A DNA stretch of 64,000 nt from Ignavibacteriota bacterium. Its GTDB lineage: Bacteria; Bacteroidota; Ignavibacteria; Tepidaquicellales; Tepidaquicellaceae. The notes under the pieces are model-generated. The model was given only the letters and a program-made list of their open reading frames with translations, was not told the DNA's origin and made no database searches. A program made the position numbers and the translations under genes. Positions 23,272-31,771 of this stretch are shown one piece after another (position 1 is the stretch's first letter; every line of letters begins with the position of its first letter). The stretch lies in assembly GCA_016218085.1 (NCBI GenBank), contig JACREY010000012.1, positions 372,001 to 436,000 of the forward strand, given 5' to 3'.

Positions 23272-24417
23272 TTATCCTTCTTTTGTTAAAAACTCATAAT
23301 AGTTTGCAGGAGTAATCAGACTTATTTTTTTTGGTTTGTAATTTTCTGTAAAAGTTTTTGAAAATTTAGCTTTTGAGTTTTTATTCCATTTAAATTCATA
23401 ACAAAAGGTTTCTCCTGAGATTTCTTCGATATAATCTATTTCCTGTTGTTGTGTAGTTCTCCAGAAAAATTTTTGACAATCTTTTCCTTTAAACAACAAA
23501 TATTTCATTCTCTCGCTTACTAGATAATTCTCCCATAACGCACCCACATCATATCTATTTTCAAGTAAATTAAAATTTCCTATAATTGCATTTCTTATCC
23601 CGCAATCATAAAAATAATATTTTTTTCCTTTTCTTATTTCATTTCTTAGATTCCCGCTGTATGAAGAAAGTTTAAATATAACAAAAGCTTGTTCAAGAAC
23701 AGTTAAATATTTTTCTACAGTCTGATGATTTGCACCTAAATGTCTTGATAATTCATTTATAGAAACTTCACTACCGACCTGCAGGGCTATTGCTTTAACA
23801 AGTTTTTCAAGTAAAAGGTGATTCCTAACACCTTCCAGAGAAAAGATATCTTTAAATAAATAGCTATTTGTAATGTTTTTTATTAAATCCATACTTTCAT
23901 CTTTTTTCATAACAACCTCGGGATAGTATCCGTATAGCAATCTTAATTCAAGATTTTTTTGTTCTTCAAAAAGACTTGAATAATTTACCATTTCAGAAAA
24001 AGAAAGAGGCAGAAGTAGAAATTCATATTTCCTTCCTGTTAAAGGTTCGTTTAATTTGTTTGCAAGTTCAAAGGATGATGACCCTGTAGCAATAACCTGA
24101 ACTGAACTCAATTTGTCAACGATAATTTTTATTGCATTTCCGATTTCCGGAAATTTTTGTGCCTCATCGATGAAAACAATTTCCTTTTTTCCAAATAATG
24201 ATTTTAATTTATTAACATTTGGTTTTGATAAAGCTTCCCTATCGCTGAATTCATCTCCATTTATAAACAAAATATCTTTTGTAATATCTTTTAAAATAGA
24301 TTTCACAAGTGTGGTTTTCCCGCTTTGACGTGGTCCGAAAATTAAAATTGCTTTCCCTTTGAATAATTTATCGGAAATTCTGTTTGCTATATGTCTTTTT
24401 ACCATATTTTTTAACAA
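23272..24417 (-). CDS. AAA ATPase with C-terminal DUF4143 domain
   Basis: A 381-residue protein of the widespread AAA_14 plus DUF4143 architecture. The ATPase begins 'LFKGKAILIFGPRQSGKTTLVKSIL' (Walker A within about residues 26-37), with Walker B 'EIVFIDEAQKFPEIG' near 78-92 and sensor 'VIATGSSSFEL'. The DUF4143 half (about 200-340) includes 'LARHLG'-like winged-helix text 'INELSRHLGANHQTVEKYLTVLEQAFVIFKL' and 'NEIRKGKKYYFYDCGIRNAIIGNF'. The nuclease-like end 'EIDYIEE..FCYEFKW' resembles a PD-(D/E)XK strand. Family members are often mobile or toxin/defence-linked but their function is unknown. The gene is AT-rich compared with ftsK, with which it converges at an 8-bp gap. Confidence 0.75.
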   Translation of the reverse strand: MLKNMVKRHIANRISDKLFKGKAILIFGPRQSGKTTLVKSILKDITKDILFINGDEFSDREALSKPNVNKLKSLFGKKEIVFIDEAQKFPEIGNAIKIIVDKLSSVQVIATGSSSFELANKLNEPLTGRKYEFLLLPLSFSEMVNYSSLFEEQKNLELRLLYGYYPEVVMKKDESMDLIKNITNSYLFKDIFSLEGVRNHLLLEKLVKAIALQVGSEVSINELSRHLGANHQTVEKYLTVLEQAFVIFKLSSYSGNLRNEIRKGKKYYFYDCGIRNAIIGNFNLLENRYDVGALWENYLVSERMKYLLFKGKDCQKFFWRTTQQQEIDYIEEISGETFCYEFKWNKNSKAKFSKTFTENYKPKKISLITPANYYEFLTKEG

Positions 24418-24537
24418 ATATAATTATTTTATGATAAATAAGCAATATTATTATAATTATTATATGTTATATAAGCATTAATATTATTTTCTATTTTGAA
24501 TTCTCCCCCCCATATATAATTCTTAGCTACCAGTTAG

Positions 24538-24951
24538 ACCTTATTGATTTCAAATAATTATATTTTTACAGGAACTTGGGGTGGATCAGTTATTAGACGT
24601 CCTCTTTCCGAATTAATTGGAATTCAAAATATTACTTCTTCTATTCCAAATTACTTCTCTCTTTCCCAGAACTATCCCAATCCTTTTAATCCGGCTACAA
24701 ATATCAAATACCAAATAGCAAATAACAAATTTATTTCACTTAAGGTTTTTGATATTCTCGGTAAAGAAATAGAGTCTTTAGTTAACGAAAAGCAGTCTGC
24801 GGGAACTTATGAAGTAAACTGGAATGGCTCCCAATACCCAAGCGGAGTGTACTTCTACAGGCTTGTTACGGATGGATTTACTGATACGAAGAAAATGATA
24901 CTTATTATTAATAAAAATTTTGTTACATTTAAACAAATAACAATCAATTAG
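24538..24951 (+). pseudogene. truncated T9SS-exported protein, C-terminal sorting domain only
   Basis: The frame opens after a TAG at 24535 without a credible start; the first candidate is a TTG at 24544. The encoded 135 residues begin in the middle of a propeller-type motif ('YIFTGTWGGSVIRRPLSEL') and continue into a complete type IX secretion sorting domain: 'LSQNYPNPFNPATNIKY', 'LKVFDILGKEIESLVNEKQSAGTYEVNW' and 'YPSGVYFYRLVTDGFTDTKKMIL'. Such domains sit at the end of large secreted proteins, so this is the 3' remnant of a deleted gene. It points to the Ignavibacteria lineage. It lies in an AT-rich patch between the AAA/DUF4143 and lipoprotein genes, with a C7 run just upstream (24505-24511). 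Confidence 0.75.
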
Positions 24952-24962
24952 AGGAGAATGTT

Positions 24963-25811
24963 ATGAAGAACATTATTTATTTATTTGTTCTATTATCTTT
25001 ATTGAATTTATCTTGCAGTGATGATAATAACACTGTAAATACCGGTATAATCACGCCAAATGTTGAGGTTGAATCAAGTACAATTAAAGTAGGATGTGAA
25101 ATTGAGAAAATATGCTCACAAGCCTGCACATATATGATATTAGTATATAGAAATCAACCTTTGCCTGTTTCTGCATGCCCTACTGTTACTTTAGATAATC
25201 AGTCTAAAAAAATAACAGTAGATTACGGATCCGCTCCATGCATATCAAATGTTGATTCTGTAAGAATAAGCGGAAAATACGTCATTAATTATTATACAAA
25301 TGTCAGTTCTGACTCCATTGCCGGTAAAATCACATTTACAGATTTTCGGATTTACAAAACCAACAATGTAAACGATACCAGCTACTTGAAAATTTCAGGA
25401 GATGATGATATAGGGGGAAAAAAATTAGATTCACTGAATTACAAAGTTACATATGTAATGAATAATAACTTCTATAGAGACAACGGTAGTAACGGAAATG
25501 CAATCTTAAATTTAAGTGTAAATGCCAACACCGGGTCATTAAGTAATTTATCCGATGATATATTCACAATAACAGGAAGCGGAACGATTATAAATTCCGG
25601 TGTTTCTTATAGCTACAATATTTTTGATAATACTAAACCAATTATGATTTATGGAGATTGCAAATATCCAAAATCAGGTTTAATAAAATTAACTTCCGGT
25701 AATGGAGATGTAATAATTGATTTTTATCCTAATTCAGGAGCGTGCGATGCAATTATTTCTGTATTAAAAAATAATATACAGGTAATAGTTGATCTTGCAT
25801 CGAGAAATTAA
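24963..25811 (+). CDS. lipoprotein of unknown function
   Basis: A 282-residue predicted lipoprotein: signal 'MKNIIYLFVLLSLLNLSCSDDNN' with lipobox cysteine at residue 18, followed by acidic residues. A strong ribosome binding site GAGGAG precedes the ATG by 7 bases. The mature part is rich in Asn, Ser, Thr and beta strands ('VDSVRISGKYVINYY', 'DIFTITGSGTIINSGVSY') and contains cysteines in 'GCEIEKICSQACTY' and near 'PNSGACDA' that could form disulfides. No family recognised. It probably sits in the outer membrane or periplasm. Its A/T content and its position in the accessory patch after a truncated T9SS gene suggest it was acquired. Confidence 0.6.
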   Translation: MKNIIYLFVLLSLLNLSCSDDNNTVNTGIITPNVEVESSTIKVGCEIEKICSQACTYMILVYRNQPLPVSACPTVTLDNQSKKITVDYGSAPCISNVDSVRISGKYVINYYTNVSSDSIAGKITFTDFRIYKTNNVNDTSYLKISGDDDIGGKKLDSLNYKVTYVMNNNFYRDNGSNGNAILNLSVNANTGSLSNLSDDIFTITGSGTIINSGVSYSYNIFDNTKPIMIYGDCKYPKSGLIKLTSGNGDVIIDFYPNSGACDAIISVLKNNIQVIVDLASRN

Positions 25812-25887
25812 TTTAACCGACAAGAATACAATAATCCGAAAATTTTCTTCAGATACTCAGGGATTTTTATTGTAGAGAATCCAGAGC

Positions 25888-26784
25888 TTATGATTTTGAA
25901 TTTAAAGAATTATATTCTTTCAGCAAATCATTCAGCAGTGATGATGCGCCTATTCTGAATAAATCAGGTGTCAGCCATTCTTCACCCAGAATTTCTTTTA
26001 CAAGGAGAATATATTCGATTGCATCCTTTGCAGTTCTTATTCCGCCTGCGGCTTTGAAGCCGATTTTGATTCCAGTTATTTCATAAAATTCATTTATAGC
26101 TTCGCACATAACATATGCAACAGGCAGTGTTGCCGCTACGGATATTTTTCCCGTTGATGTTTTAATGAAATCCGCCCCTGCAAACATTGCTATGAAGCTT
26201 GCCTTGCGGACGTTTTCAAGAGAGCCGAGTTCGCCTGTTTCGAGTATTACTTTCAGGTGTGCGTGTTTTTTCTTTTTAGTCGTTATGCAGACTTTTTTGG
26301 TCTTTTTTATTTCATCGAATACATATTCATAATTTCCAGATAAAAACTCTCCGCGTGAAATCACCATATCGATTTCATTTGCGCCTTCTTCTATGCAATA
26401 TTTCACATCGGCAAGTTTAAGTTTAAGCGGAAACTGTCCCGACGGAAATGCTGTTGCAACCGATGCTACATTCACCTTGCTGCCTTTCACTGCCTTCTTT
26501 GCCGTCTTTACAAAAACCGGATAAACGCAGACTGCTGCGCAGTGGGGAAAGTTTTTTTCGCCCACCAGCGGTGTAACAGCTTTTTTGCACATACTTGCCA
26601 CTTTTTCCTTTGTATCGCTTCCTTCGAGTGTTGTGAGGTCTATTGCCGATACGGCAAATTTAATGGCTTCGAGTTTTTCTTCTCCTGTCAGATTTTTCGA
26701 GATAATCGAATTAATTTTTTCGTTCAGTTCGCTTTCATTATAATCTTTCAGGTAGATATTAAGTAATCTTGTAAGTTTTTTCAT
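25888..26784 (-). CDS. deoC: deoxyribose-phosphate aldolase
   Basis: A 298-residue class I aldolase splitting 2-deoxyribose 5-phosphate into glyceraldehyde 3-phosphate and acetaldehyde in nucleoside salvage. Seen motifs are 'AIDLTTLEGSDT', 'CAAVCVYPVFV', 'VASVATAFPSGQ', 'EIDMVISRGEFLSGNYEYV', 'VILETGEL' and the Schiff-base lysine segment 'DFIKTSTGK', then 'GFKAAGGIRTAKDAI' for phosphate binding. At 298 residues it is longer than the E. coli enzyme (259) because of an N-terminal helical extension of about 40 residues, as in the DeoC group that includes the human enzyme. It reads away from the S9 peptidase gene; the 199-bp gap between them holds a probable promoter. Confidence 0.9.
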   Translation of the reverse strand: MKKLTRLLNIYLKDYNESELNEKINSIISKNLTGEEKLEAIKFAVSAIDLTTLEGSDTKEKVASMCKKAVTPLVGEKNFPHCAAVCVYPVFVKTAKKAVKGSKVNVASVATAFPSGQFPLKLKLADVKYCIEEGANEIDMVISRGEFLSGNYEYVFDEIKKTKKVCITTKKKKHAHLKVILETGELGSLENVRKASFIAMFAGADFIKTSTGKISVAATLPVAYVMCEAINEFYEITGIKIGFKAAGGIRTAKDAIEYILLVKEILGEEWLTPDLFRIGASSLLNDLLKEYNSLNSKS

Positions 26785-26913
26785 AATTTTGTAAAAAATA
26801 AATATAGCTAATTATTTTTTGAATAAAAAGTGTTACAAAAAAATCATCAGAAGACAAGTATTTAGACTAATATGTATTCAAAAAAAACATTATTTTACAC
26901 ATGTAATAATCTT

Positions 26914-26942
26914 TTGACAATATTCAATAATATTGTTATTTT
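26914..26942 (+). promoter_or_regulatory. possible promoter with dyad operator, upstream of S9 peptidase gene
   Basis: TTGACA (26914-26919) and TATTTT (26937-26942) are 17 bp apart, like a sigma-70 type promoter. The spacer is occupied by a perfect dyad, ACAATATT (26917-26924) and AATATTGT (26929-26936), which could bind a dimeric repressor. The start codon of the next gene is 41 bp downstream. The region is A/T-rich, so chance matches to the boxes are possible. Confidence 0.4.
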
Positions 26943-26983
26943 AAATGCAGTATTTAAAGCCATAGTTTAAATATATTAAGGCT

Positions 26984-28810
26984 ATGAGCAATATAAATTC
27001 GAAAATAAAGAAAATCCCTGTCGAAAAGTTTTTTTCCATCAGGACAATCGGTGGTTTTTCGATATCGAACGATGATAAGTACATATATTACATTACTAAT
27101 ACGACAGGGCTGCCGCAAATATGGAAGGTTTCGACTTTTTCCGGTTGCCCGGAACAAATCTCAGTATGGGGAGATGCAATTAAATCTGTATTACACAATC
27201 CGGTAAAAAGCGAACTACTGTTTTTGAGTGACAAAAAAGGTGATGAGAATTACAGAATCTTCAGGTTAAAGACGAAGGAAGGGGAAATCGAACATTTAAC
27301 AGGAGAGTTCGAAGATTCACAGAGTTTTTTCAGCGTATACAATAAAAAAGGGACGAAATTTTTATTTGCAACCAATAAAAGGCTGAAATATAATTTCGAT
27401 GTTTACATAAAAGACCTAAAGACCGGGAAAAACGAACTGGTAAGGTCTTTTGAAGATGAGTTTCCGGTTGAATCGGAATCCTGGAGCAGTAATGAAAGAT
27501 ACATAACTTTTATTGTGCACTATGGCAATATAAGCCAGGATATACTTCTGCTCGACAGGAAGTCGGGAGTAATGGAAAATGTAACCAAAAACAATCCCGG
27601 CGACGATATTTTTAATGCTTATACGAAATTCAACAGGAAATGCACGGGCTTTTATTATCTTTCCGATGAAGGAAGGAATTTTAAGGGAATAAAGTTTTAT
27701 GATATTAAAAGCAGGAAATCGGAATGGTTTTTAACGGAAAACTGGGATATTACAAATTTCGAGTTTTCCAGGAATTTTAACCGTCTCATTTATACTGTAA
27801 ATGAAAACGGCAGCAATAATGTAAAGCTAAAAAATCTCGGGACAGGAAAAGTAAGGAAGCTGAAGCTTCCGAAGGGAAATTATTCTTCTTTCGATTTTAC
27901 GAAAGACAGCAAAAGACTGGTATACATTTGTGACAGTCCTCTTAATCCTGCCGATATTTTTACGTACGATTTCCGCTCCGAAAAAATAAACCAGAGAACT
28001 TTTTCCGTAACGGGCGGAGTGACAAAAGATTCTTTTACAAAGCCGGTTGATGTATTTTATAAATCATTCGACGGGCTTAAGATTCATGCTCTTTTATTTG
28101 TGCCGAAGGGTCTGAAAAAAGACGGCAGGAATCCGGCAATTTTATGGCCTCACGGCGGACCCGAATGGCAGGAGATACATAATTTCAACAAGTATGTTCA
28201 GGTAATGGCAAATGCGGGATTCATAGTGCTGGCACCGAACTTCAGGGGAAGCACAGGATACGGCAAGGATTTTCAGAAGCTGATATACAAGGACTGGGGC
28301 GGCGGAGAATTTCAGGATGTTCTTTACGGTGTTGAATGCCTGAAAAAATCAGGTTATGTGGATAAAAATAAAATCGGAATAGCCGGAGGAAGCTTTGGCG
28401 GATTTATGGTGTTGACCTGCATAACGAAAGCACCCGAAATCTGGAAGTGCGCAGTTGATATATTCGGACCTTCGAATCTGTTTACATTTTTGAGGTCGGT
28501 TCCCGAGCACTGGAAAAACAGCACTGACAGTCTTGTCGGGAATCCGGACAAAGACATAGAACTGCTGAAAGAAAGGTCACCGATAAATTTTGTGGATAAC
28601 ATAAAATGTCCGCTGCTCGTGATTCAGGGAAGGCAGGACCCGAGGGTAGTACAGGCGGAGTCGGAGCAGATTGTGAGCAAGCTGAGGAATATGGGCAAGC
28701 ACGTTGATTATATTTTACTGGAAGATGAAGGTCACGGTTTCAGCAAGGTATCGAATCAGATAAGGGTATTTAAGGAGAAAATTAAATTTTTAGAAAACTA
28801 TCTAAGATAA
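26984..28810 (+). CDS. cytosolic S9 family peptidase (prolyl oligopeptidase / acylaminoacyl peptidase type)
   Basis: A 608-residue serine peptidase with an N-terminal beta-propeller (residues about 20-350; 'FSISNDDKYIYYITN', 'FSVYNKKGTKFLFAT', 'SWSSNERYITFIV') and a C-terminal alpha/beta-hydrolase domain. The hydrolase shows the oxyanion segment 'WPHGGPEWQ', nucleophile Ser470 in 'GIAGGSFGGF', Asp552 in 'IQGRQDPRV' and His584 in 'EDEGHGF', so the triad is complete. No signal peptide is present, unlike the S9-type protein at the left edge. Cleavage of short peptides after Pro or of N-acylated peptides is inferred from the family. A probable promoter with a dyad lies 41 bp upstream. Confidence 0.9.
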   Translation: MSNINSKIKKIPVEKFFSIRTIGGFSISNDDKYIYYITNTTGLPQIWKVSTFSGCPEQISVWGDAIKSVLHNPVKSELLFLSDKKGDENYRIFRLKTKEGEIEHLTGEFEDSQSFFSVYNKKGTKFLFATNKRLKYNFDVYIKDLKTGKNELVRSFEDEFPVESESWSSNERYITFIVHYGNISQDILLLDRKSGVMENVTKNNPGDDIFNAYTKFNRKCTGFYYLSDEGRNFKGIKFYDIKSRKSEWFLTENWDITNFEFSRNFNRLIYTVNENGSNNVKLKNLGTGKVRKLKLPKGNYSSFDFTKDSKRLVYICDSPLNPADIFTYDFRSEKINQRTFSVTGGVTKDSFTKPVDVFYKSFDGLKIHALLFVPKGLKKDGRNPAILWPHGGPEWQEIHNFNKYVQVMANAGFIVLAPNFRGSTGYGKDFQKLIYKDWGGGEFQDVLYGVECLKKSGYVDKNKIGIAGGSFGGFMVLTCITKAPEIWKCAVDIFGPSNLFTFLRSVPEHWKNSTDSLVGNPDKDIELLKERSPINFVDNIKCPLLVIQGRQDPRVVQAESEQIVSKLRNMGKHVDYILLEDEGHGFSKVSNQIRVFKEKIKFLENYLR

Positions 28811-28827
28811 TTCAATTTAACAACAAG

Positions 28828-29232
28828 ATGATTAAAAAAATTATTTATTTCGTTATTCCGGTTTCGGTAATTTTTTCATTTTTGTTTTATGCCTGCTCTT
28901 CGGATGTCTATGACGAGGATGATATTGTAGTTGTAAGGGATACAATAACAATAACTACCGATACCACTATAAAGGAGCAGAGGGAAATGGAAAAAGTCAG
29001 GCTGATGCTTGTGATTCAGCTTGCCGCATTTTCGAGCCGTGACCATGCCGAAACTTTTGCAGCAACCGCTAAGGACAAGTTGTCCCGTGAAGTAGATATA
29101 AGAAAGGCAGGCGGAGTCTTTGTTGTCACGGTTGGTTCATACTCCGATGCGAAATCTGCCGAGGAATACCTCTACGTTGTCAAGACAAAGGGCTTCGACA
29201 AGGCATTCATAAAAAATATAAAATTTAATTAA
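28828..29232 (+). CDS. SPOR-domain lipoprotein
   Basis: A 134-residue predicted lipoprotein. The signal 'MIKKIIYFVIPVSVIFSFLFYACSSD' has its lipobox cysteine at residue 23. A Thr/Asp-rich linker ('VVRDTITITTDTTIKEQ') leads to a C-terminal SPOR domain (about 60-134; 'LMLVIQLAAFSSRDHAETFAATAKDKL', 'FVVTVGSYSDAKSAEEYL'). SPOR domains bind denuded glycan strands of septal peptidoglycan, so a cell-envelope role at the division site is inferred. It is followed 42 bp later by a paralogue and precedes folD and prmA in an apparent operon. Confidence 0.8.
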   Translation: MIKKIIYFVIPVSVIFSFLFYACSSDVYDEDDIVVVRDTITITTDTTIKEQREMEKVRLMLVIQLAAFSSRDHAETFAATAKDKLSREVDIRKAGGVFVVTVGSYSDAKSAEEYLYVVKTKGFDKAFIKNIKFN

Positions 29233-29274
29233 TAATTCAGATAATTGAATTCATATAATAAGGGGTTATATAAC

Positions 29275-29685
29275 ATGCTTAAAAAAATATCCATAGTTTT
29301 TATTCTGTCAGGACTATTCAGTCTTCCTATTTTCTTTTCGTCCTGCTGCGGAGATGAGCAGTGCGCGGAAGAGGATACATACGGAAAGGCAATATTCAAA
29401 AAAACAGACACGGTTTACAAGCGAATTCCAAAAATAAAAACAAGTCCGATGAGCGTTCAGATTGGAGCATTTGTAAACAGGGATAATGCGGATTATTTCA
29501 CCAGGGAAGCAAGGGAGAGGCTGAAAGTAGATGTTTTTGTTAAGCTGACACCAGAAGGCTTGTACAGGATTCTAATCGGGGAGTACAGCGATATCGAAGC
29601 GGCAAGGGAAATGCTGATGAGAGCCAGACAGGGTGGATACGCCGATGCATTTATCCGTGATGAATTCGGAGCCGTAGAAAGATAA
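29275..29685 (+). CDS. second SPOR-domain lipoprotein, paralogue of the preceding gene
   Basis: I start at the ATG at 29275, preceded by AAGGGG; the open frame reaches back to a TTG at 29245 but the sequence from 29275 begins the signal peptide. The 136-residue protein has a lipobox in 'LFSLPIFFSSCCGDEQ' and a C-terminal SPOR domain (about 55-136; 'MSVQIGAFVNRDNADYFTREARERL', 'LYRILIGEYSDIEAAREML'). The parallel architecture with the gene at 28828 points to a tandem duplication followed by divergence. Peptidoglycan binding is inferred from the domain. Confidence 0.8.
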   Translation: MLKKISIVFILSGLFSLPIFFSSCCGDEQCAEEDTYGKAIFKKTDTVYKRIPKIKTSPMSVQIGAFVNRDNADYFTREARERLKVDVFVKLTPEGLYRILIGEYSDIEAAREMLMRARQGGYADAFIRDEFGAVER

Positions 29686-29707
29686 TAAAAATTTTAAAAC
29701 ATATTAG

Positions 29708-30592
29708 ATGAGCGAAGAAAAAATTATCGATGGAAAAATAATTTCTGCACAAATCAAGGAGGAGATAAAAAAGGAAGTAATAAATTTAAAGAATAAACGA
29801 AATATAACACCGGGTCTTGCTTTTATACTTGTAGGGGAAAATCCCGCTTCGGTTACGTATGTTAAGAGCAAAGGAAAGGCCTGCGAGGAACTGGGCTTTT
29901 ACTCGGTAACAAATGCACTTCCCGAAAGCACTTCAGAAAGCGAAGTACTGGAGTTGATATCCGGTTATAATGAAGATAAAAGCATACACGGAATTCTGGT
30001 ACAGCTTCCGGTTCCCGGGCATATCAATGAAGAGAAAATAATCGAATCAATTAATTATAAAAAGGACGTTGACGGATTTCATCCGCAGAATATAGGAAGG
30101 CTCATTATAGGTTCAAAATGCTTTATTCCGTGCACGCCGTTAGGCGTGGTTGAAATGATTAAAAGAAGCGGAATTGAAACAAAGGGGAAAAATGTAGTTG
30201 TTATCGGCAGGAGCAACATTGTCGGCAAGCCGGTGGCAAATCTTTTTATACAGAAATCGCTTAACTCGACCGTAACCGTCTGCAACAGTTTCACAAAAGA
30301 TATAAAAGAGCATACACTTAAAGCGGATATTCTGATTGCGGCGATAGGCAAACCTCATTTTGTTACGTCAGATATGATAAAAAAGGACACCGTGATAATT
30401 GATGTAGGAATAAACAGGATTCCTGATGCTTCGAAGAAATCCGGTTCCCGGCTCGTCGGAGATGTTGACTATGACGGGTGCATCGGCAAATGTTCGAAAA
30501 TAACACCGGTACCGGGAGGTGTAGGGCTTATGACCATTGCAATGCTTATGAAAAACACTTTGGATTCAGCGGCGGGAAAAATATATGGATAA
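29708..30592 (+). CDS. folD: bifunctional methylenetetrahydrofolate dehydrogenase / methenyltetrahydrofolate cyclohydrolase
   Basis: A 294-residue cytosolic enzyme interconverting 5,10-methylene-, 5,10-methenyl- and 10-formyl-tetrahydrofolate with NADP+. Diagnostic motifs are 'PASVTYVKSKGKACEELG' with the catalytic Tyr and Lys, 'GILVQLPVPGHI', 'KDVDGFHPQNIGRL', 'PCTPLGVVEMI', 'VVVIGRSNIVGKPVANL' and the C-terminal 'TPVPGGVGLMTIAMLMKNT'. Length is normal. It overlaps prmA by 8 bp, so the two genes are coupled. One-carbon units from GcvT (18512) can feed this enzyme. Confidence 0.97.
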   Translation: MSEEKIIDGKIISAQIKEEIKKEVINLKNKRNITPGLAFILVGENPASVTYVKSKGKACEELGFYSVTNALPESTSESEVLELISGYNEDKSIHGILVQLPVPGHINEEKIIESINYKKDVDGFHPQNIGRLIIGSKCFIPCTPLGVVEMIKRSGIETKGKNVVVIGRSNIVGKPVANLFIQKSLNSTVTVCNSFTKDIKEHTLKADILIAAIGKPHFVTSDMIKKDTVIIDVGINRIPDASKKSGSRLVGDVDYDGCIGKCSKITPVPGGVGLMTIAMLMKNTLDSAAGKIYG

Positions 30593-31436
30593 AAATTATT
30601 TCGAACTGGAAGTCAGGTTTGACGGAAAGAATTACGAAAAAATATTTGAAGTATTATACCTTTCGGGAATTCATAATATCCTCGAAACTGAAAATTCAAT
30701 AGTTGTTTACTTCTCCGAAAAAGAAAAAAATAATGTTGATACGGTAACAAGGGAATTGTTATCAAAGAAACTTGCAGATAAGAAGACTCTCATACTTAAA
30801 ATGCTTGTGAATCAGGACTGGGACAGGAACTGGAAAAAATCAATAAAACCCGTATTCATAAAAAAAGAAATTATAGTTTACCCGTCCTGGCTGAAGAAGT
30901 CTGTAAATAAATTCAAAAACCGGATATTGATTGAAATCGACCCGAAAATGTCATTCGGCACGGGACATAATGAAACGACGCAGCTCGTTCTTGAGCTGAT
31001 GTGCGACTTCAGGGATACGGAAGATAAATACGCGCTTGATTACGGCTGCGGAACGGCGGTTCTTGCAATTGCAGCGGTCAAGCAGGGAATTAAAAAAGCA
31101 GTGGCAATAGATATTGATGAAGACTCGATTGAAAATGCAAGGGAATACCTGAAAATCAACAAGGCGGAAAACAAAATCAGATTATACAGGAAAGACATTT
31201 ATCAGATTAAGGAAAAGAATTTTGATGTAGTATATGCAAATATTTTAAGGAATGTAATAGAAAAGAACCTCGGCAATATATACAAGAAGCTTAAGAGCGG
31301 CGGAAAGCTTTTTATTTCAGGGGTGCTTGCCGAAGAAGACGATAAAATTTCAGTTTCACTCAGAAAAAATAATTTCAGGATTGTGGACAAGAGATATAAA
31401 TCCGAATGGCTGGGAATATTTGCGGTTAAGGAGTAA
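30585..31436 (+). CDS. prmA: ribosomal protein L11 methyltransferase
   Basis: A 283-residue SAM-dependent methyltransferase that trimethylates ribosomal protein L11. An N-terminal substrate-recognition domain (1-100; 'YFELEVRFDGKNYEKIFEVLYLSG') precedes the catalytic domain, which has the PrmA-specific 'MSFGTGHNETTQLVLELM', motif I 'ALDYGCGTAVLAIAAVK' and the post-II 'VVYANILRNVIEK' (an NILxN variant of the usual N-I-L-A-x-P/L motif). The ATG overlaps the end of folD by 8 bp and the cupin gene begins one base after its stop. Confidence 0.92.
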   Translation: MDKNYFELEVRFDGKNYEKIFEVLYLSGIHNILETENSIVVYFSEKEKNNVDTVTRELLSKKLADKKTLILKMLVNQDWDRNWKKSIKPVFIKKEIIVYPSWLKKSVNKFKNRILIEIDPKMSFGTGHNETTQLVLELMCDFRDTEDKYALDYGCGTAVLAIAAVKQGIKKAVAIDIDEDSIENAREYLKINKAENKIRLYRKDIYQIKEKNFDVVYANILRNVIEKNLGNIYKKLKSGGKLFISGVLAEEDDKISVSLRKNNFRIVDKRYKSEWLGIFAVKE

Positions 31437-31437
31437 T

Positions 31438-31764
31438 ATGAAAACAGGGAACATATTTTGTACTGATGATATTTCGGATTTTAAAGAAGAGATGTTTTTA
31501 GGTTTATACAAAAATGAAAACTGTCTTGTAGAGAAAATAATTTCTGCCGGACAATCTACGGAAGAAGGAATCTGGTTAGAGGAAGACAAAGACGAATTTG
31601 TTCTTCTTCTTCAAGGGGAATCCGAACTGGCCTTCGAAGAAGGGGAAAGAGTAAAACTAAGTAAAGGTGATTTTATTTTAATACCTGCCGGAAAAAAGCA
31701 CAGGGTAAAATTTACTTCTGCTGAACCAAAGTGCATCTGGCTAGCTATTCATATAACTAAATAA
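31438..31764 (+). CDS. small cupin-domain protein
   Basis: A 108-residue single cupin. I chose the ATG at 31438 because it has an AAGGAG site 8 bases upstream and directly follows the prmA stop; the open frame could reach back inside prmA to 31327 but that part has no cupin character. The barrel includes 'VLLLQGESELAFEEG' (cupin motif 1 without its usual His pair) and 'GDFILIPAGKKHRVKFTS' (motif 2 with one His). The loss of the motif 1 histidines makes metal-dependent catalysis uncertain; phosphomannose-isomerase-like or binding roles are possible. Cotranscription with folD and prmA is likely. Confidence 0.75.
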   Translation: MKTGNIFCTDDISDFKEEMFLGLYKNENCLVEKIISAGQSTEEGIWLEEDKDEFVLLLQGESELAFEEGERVKLSKGDFILIPAGKKHRVKFTSAEPKCIWLAIHITK

Positions 31765-31771
31765 AAAATAA

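Noticed and set aside
29245-29274. TTG start for the second SPOR lipoprotein
   Set aside because: The lipoprotein signal peptide begins at the ATG at 29275, which has a better placed ribosome binding site.
31327-31437. Longer start for the cupin gene inside prmA
   Set aside because: The extra 37 residues have no cupin features, while the ATG at 31438 has an AAGGAG site and follows the prmA stop by one base.
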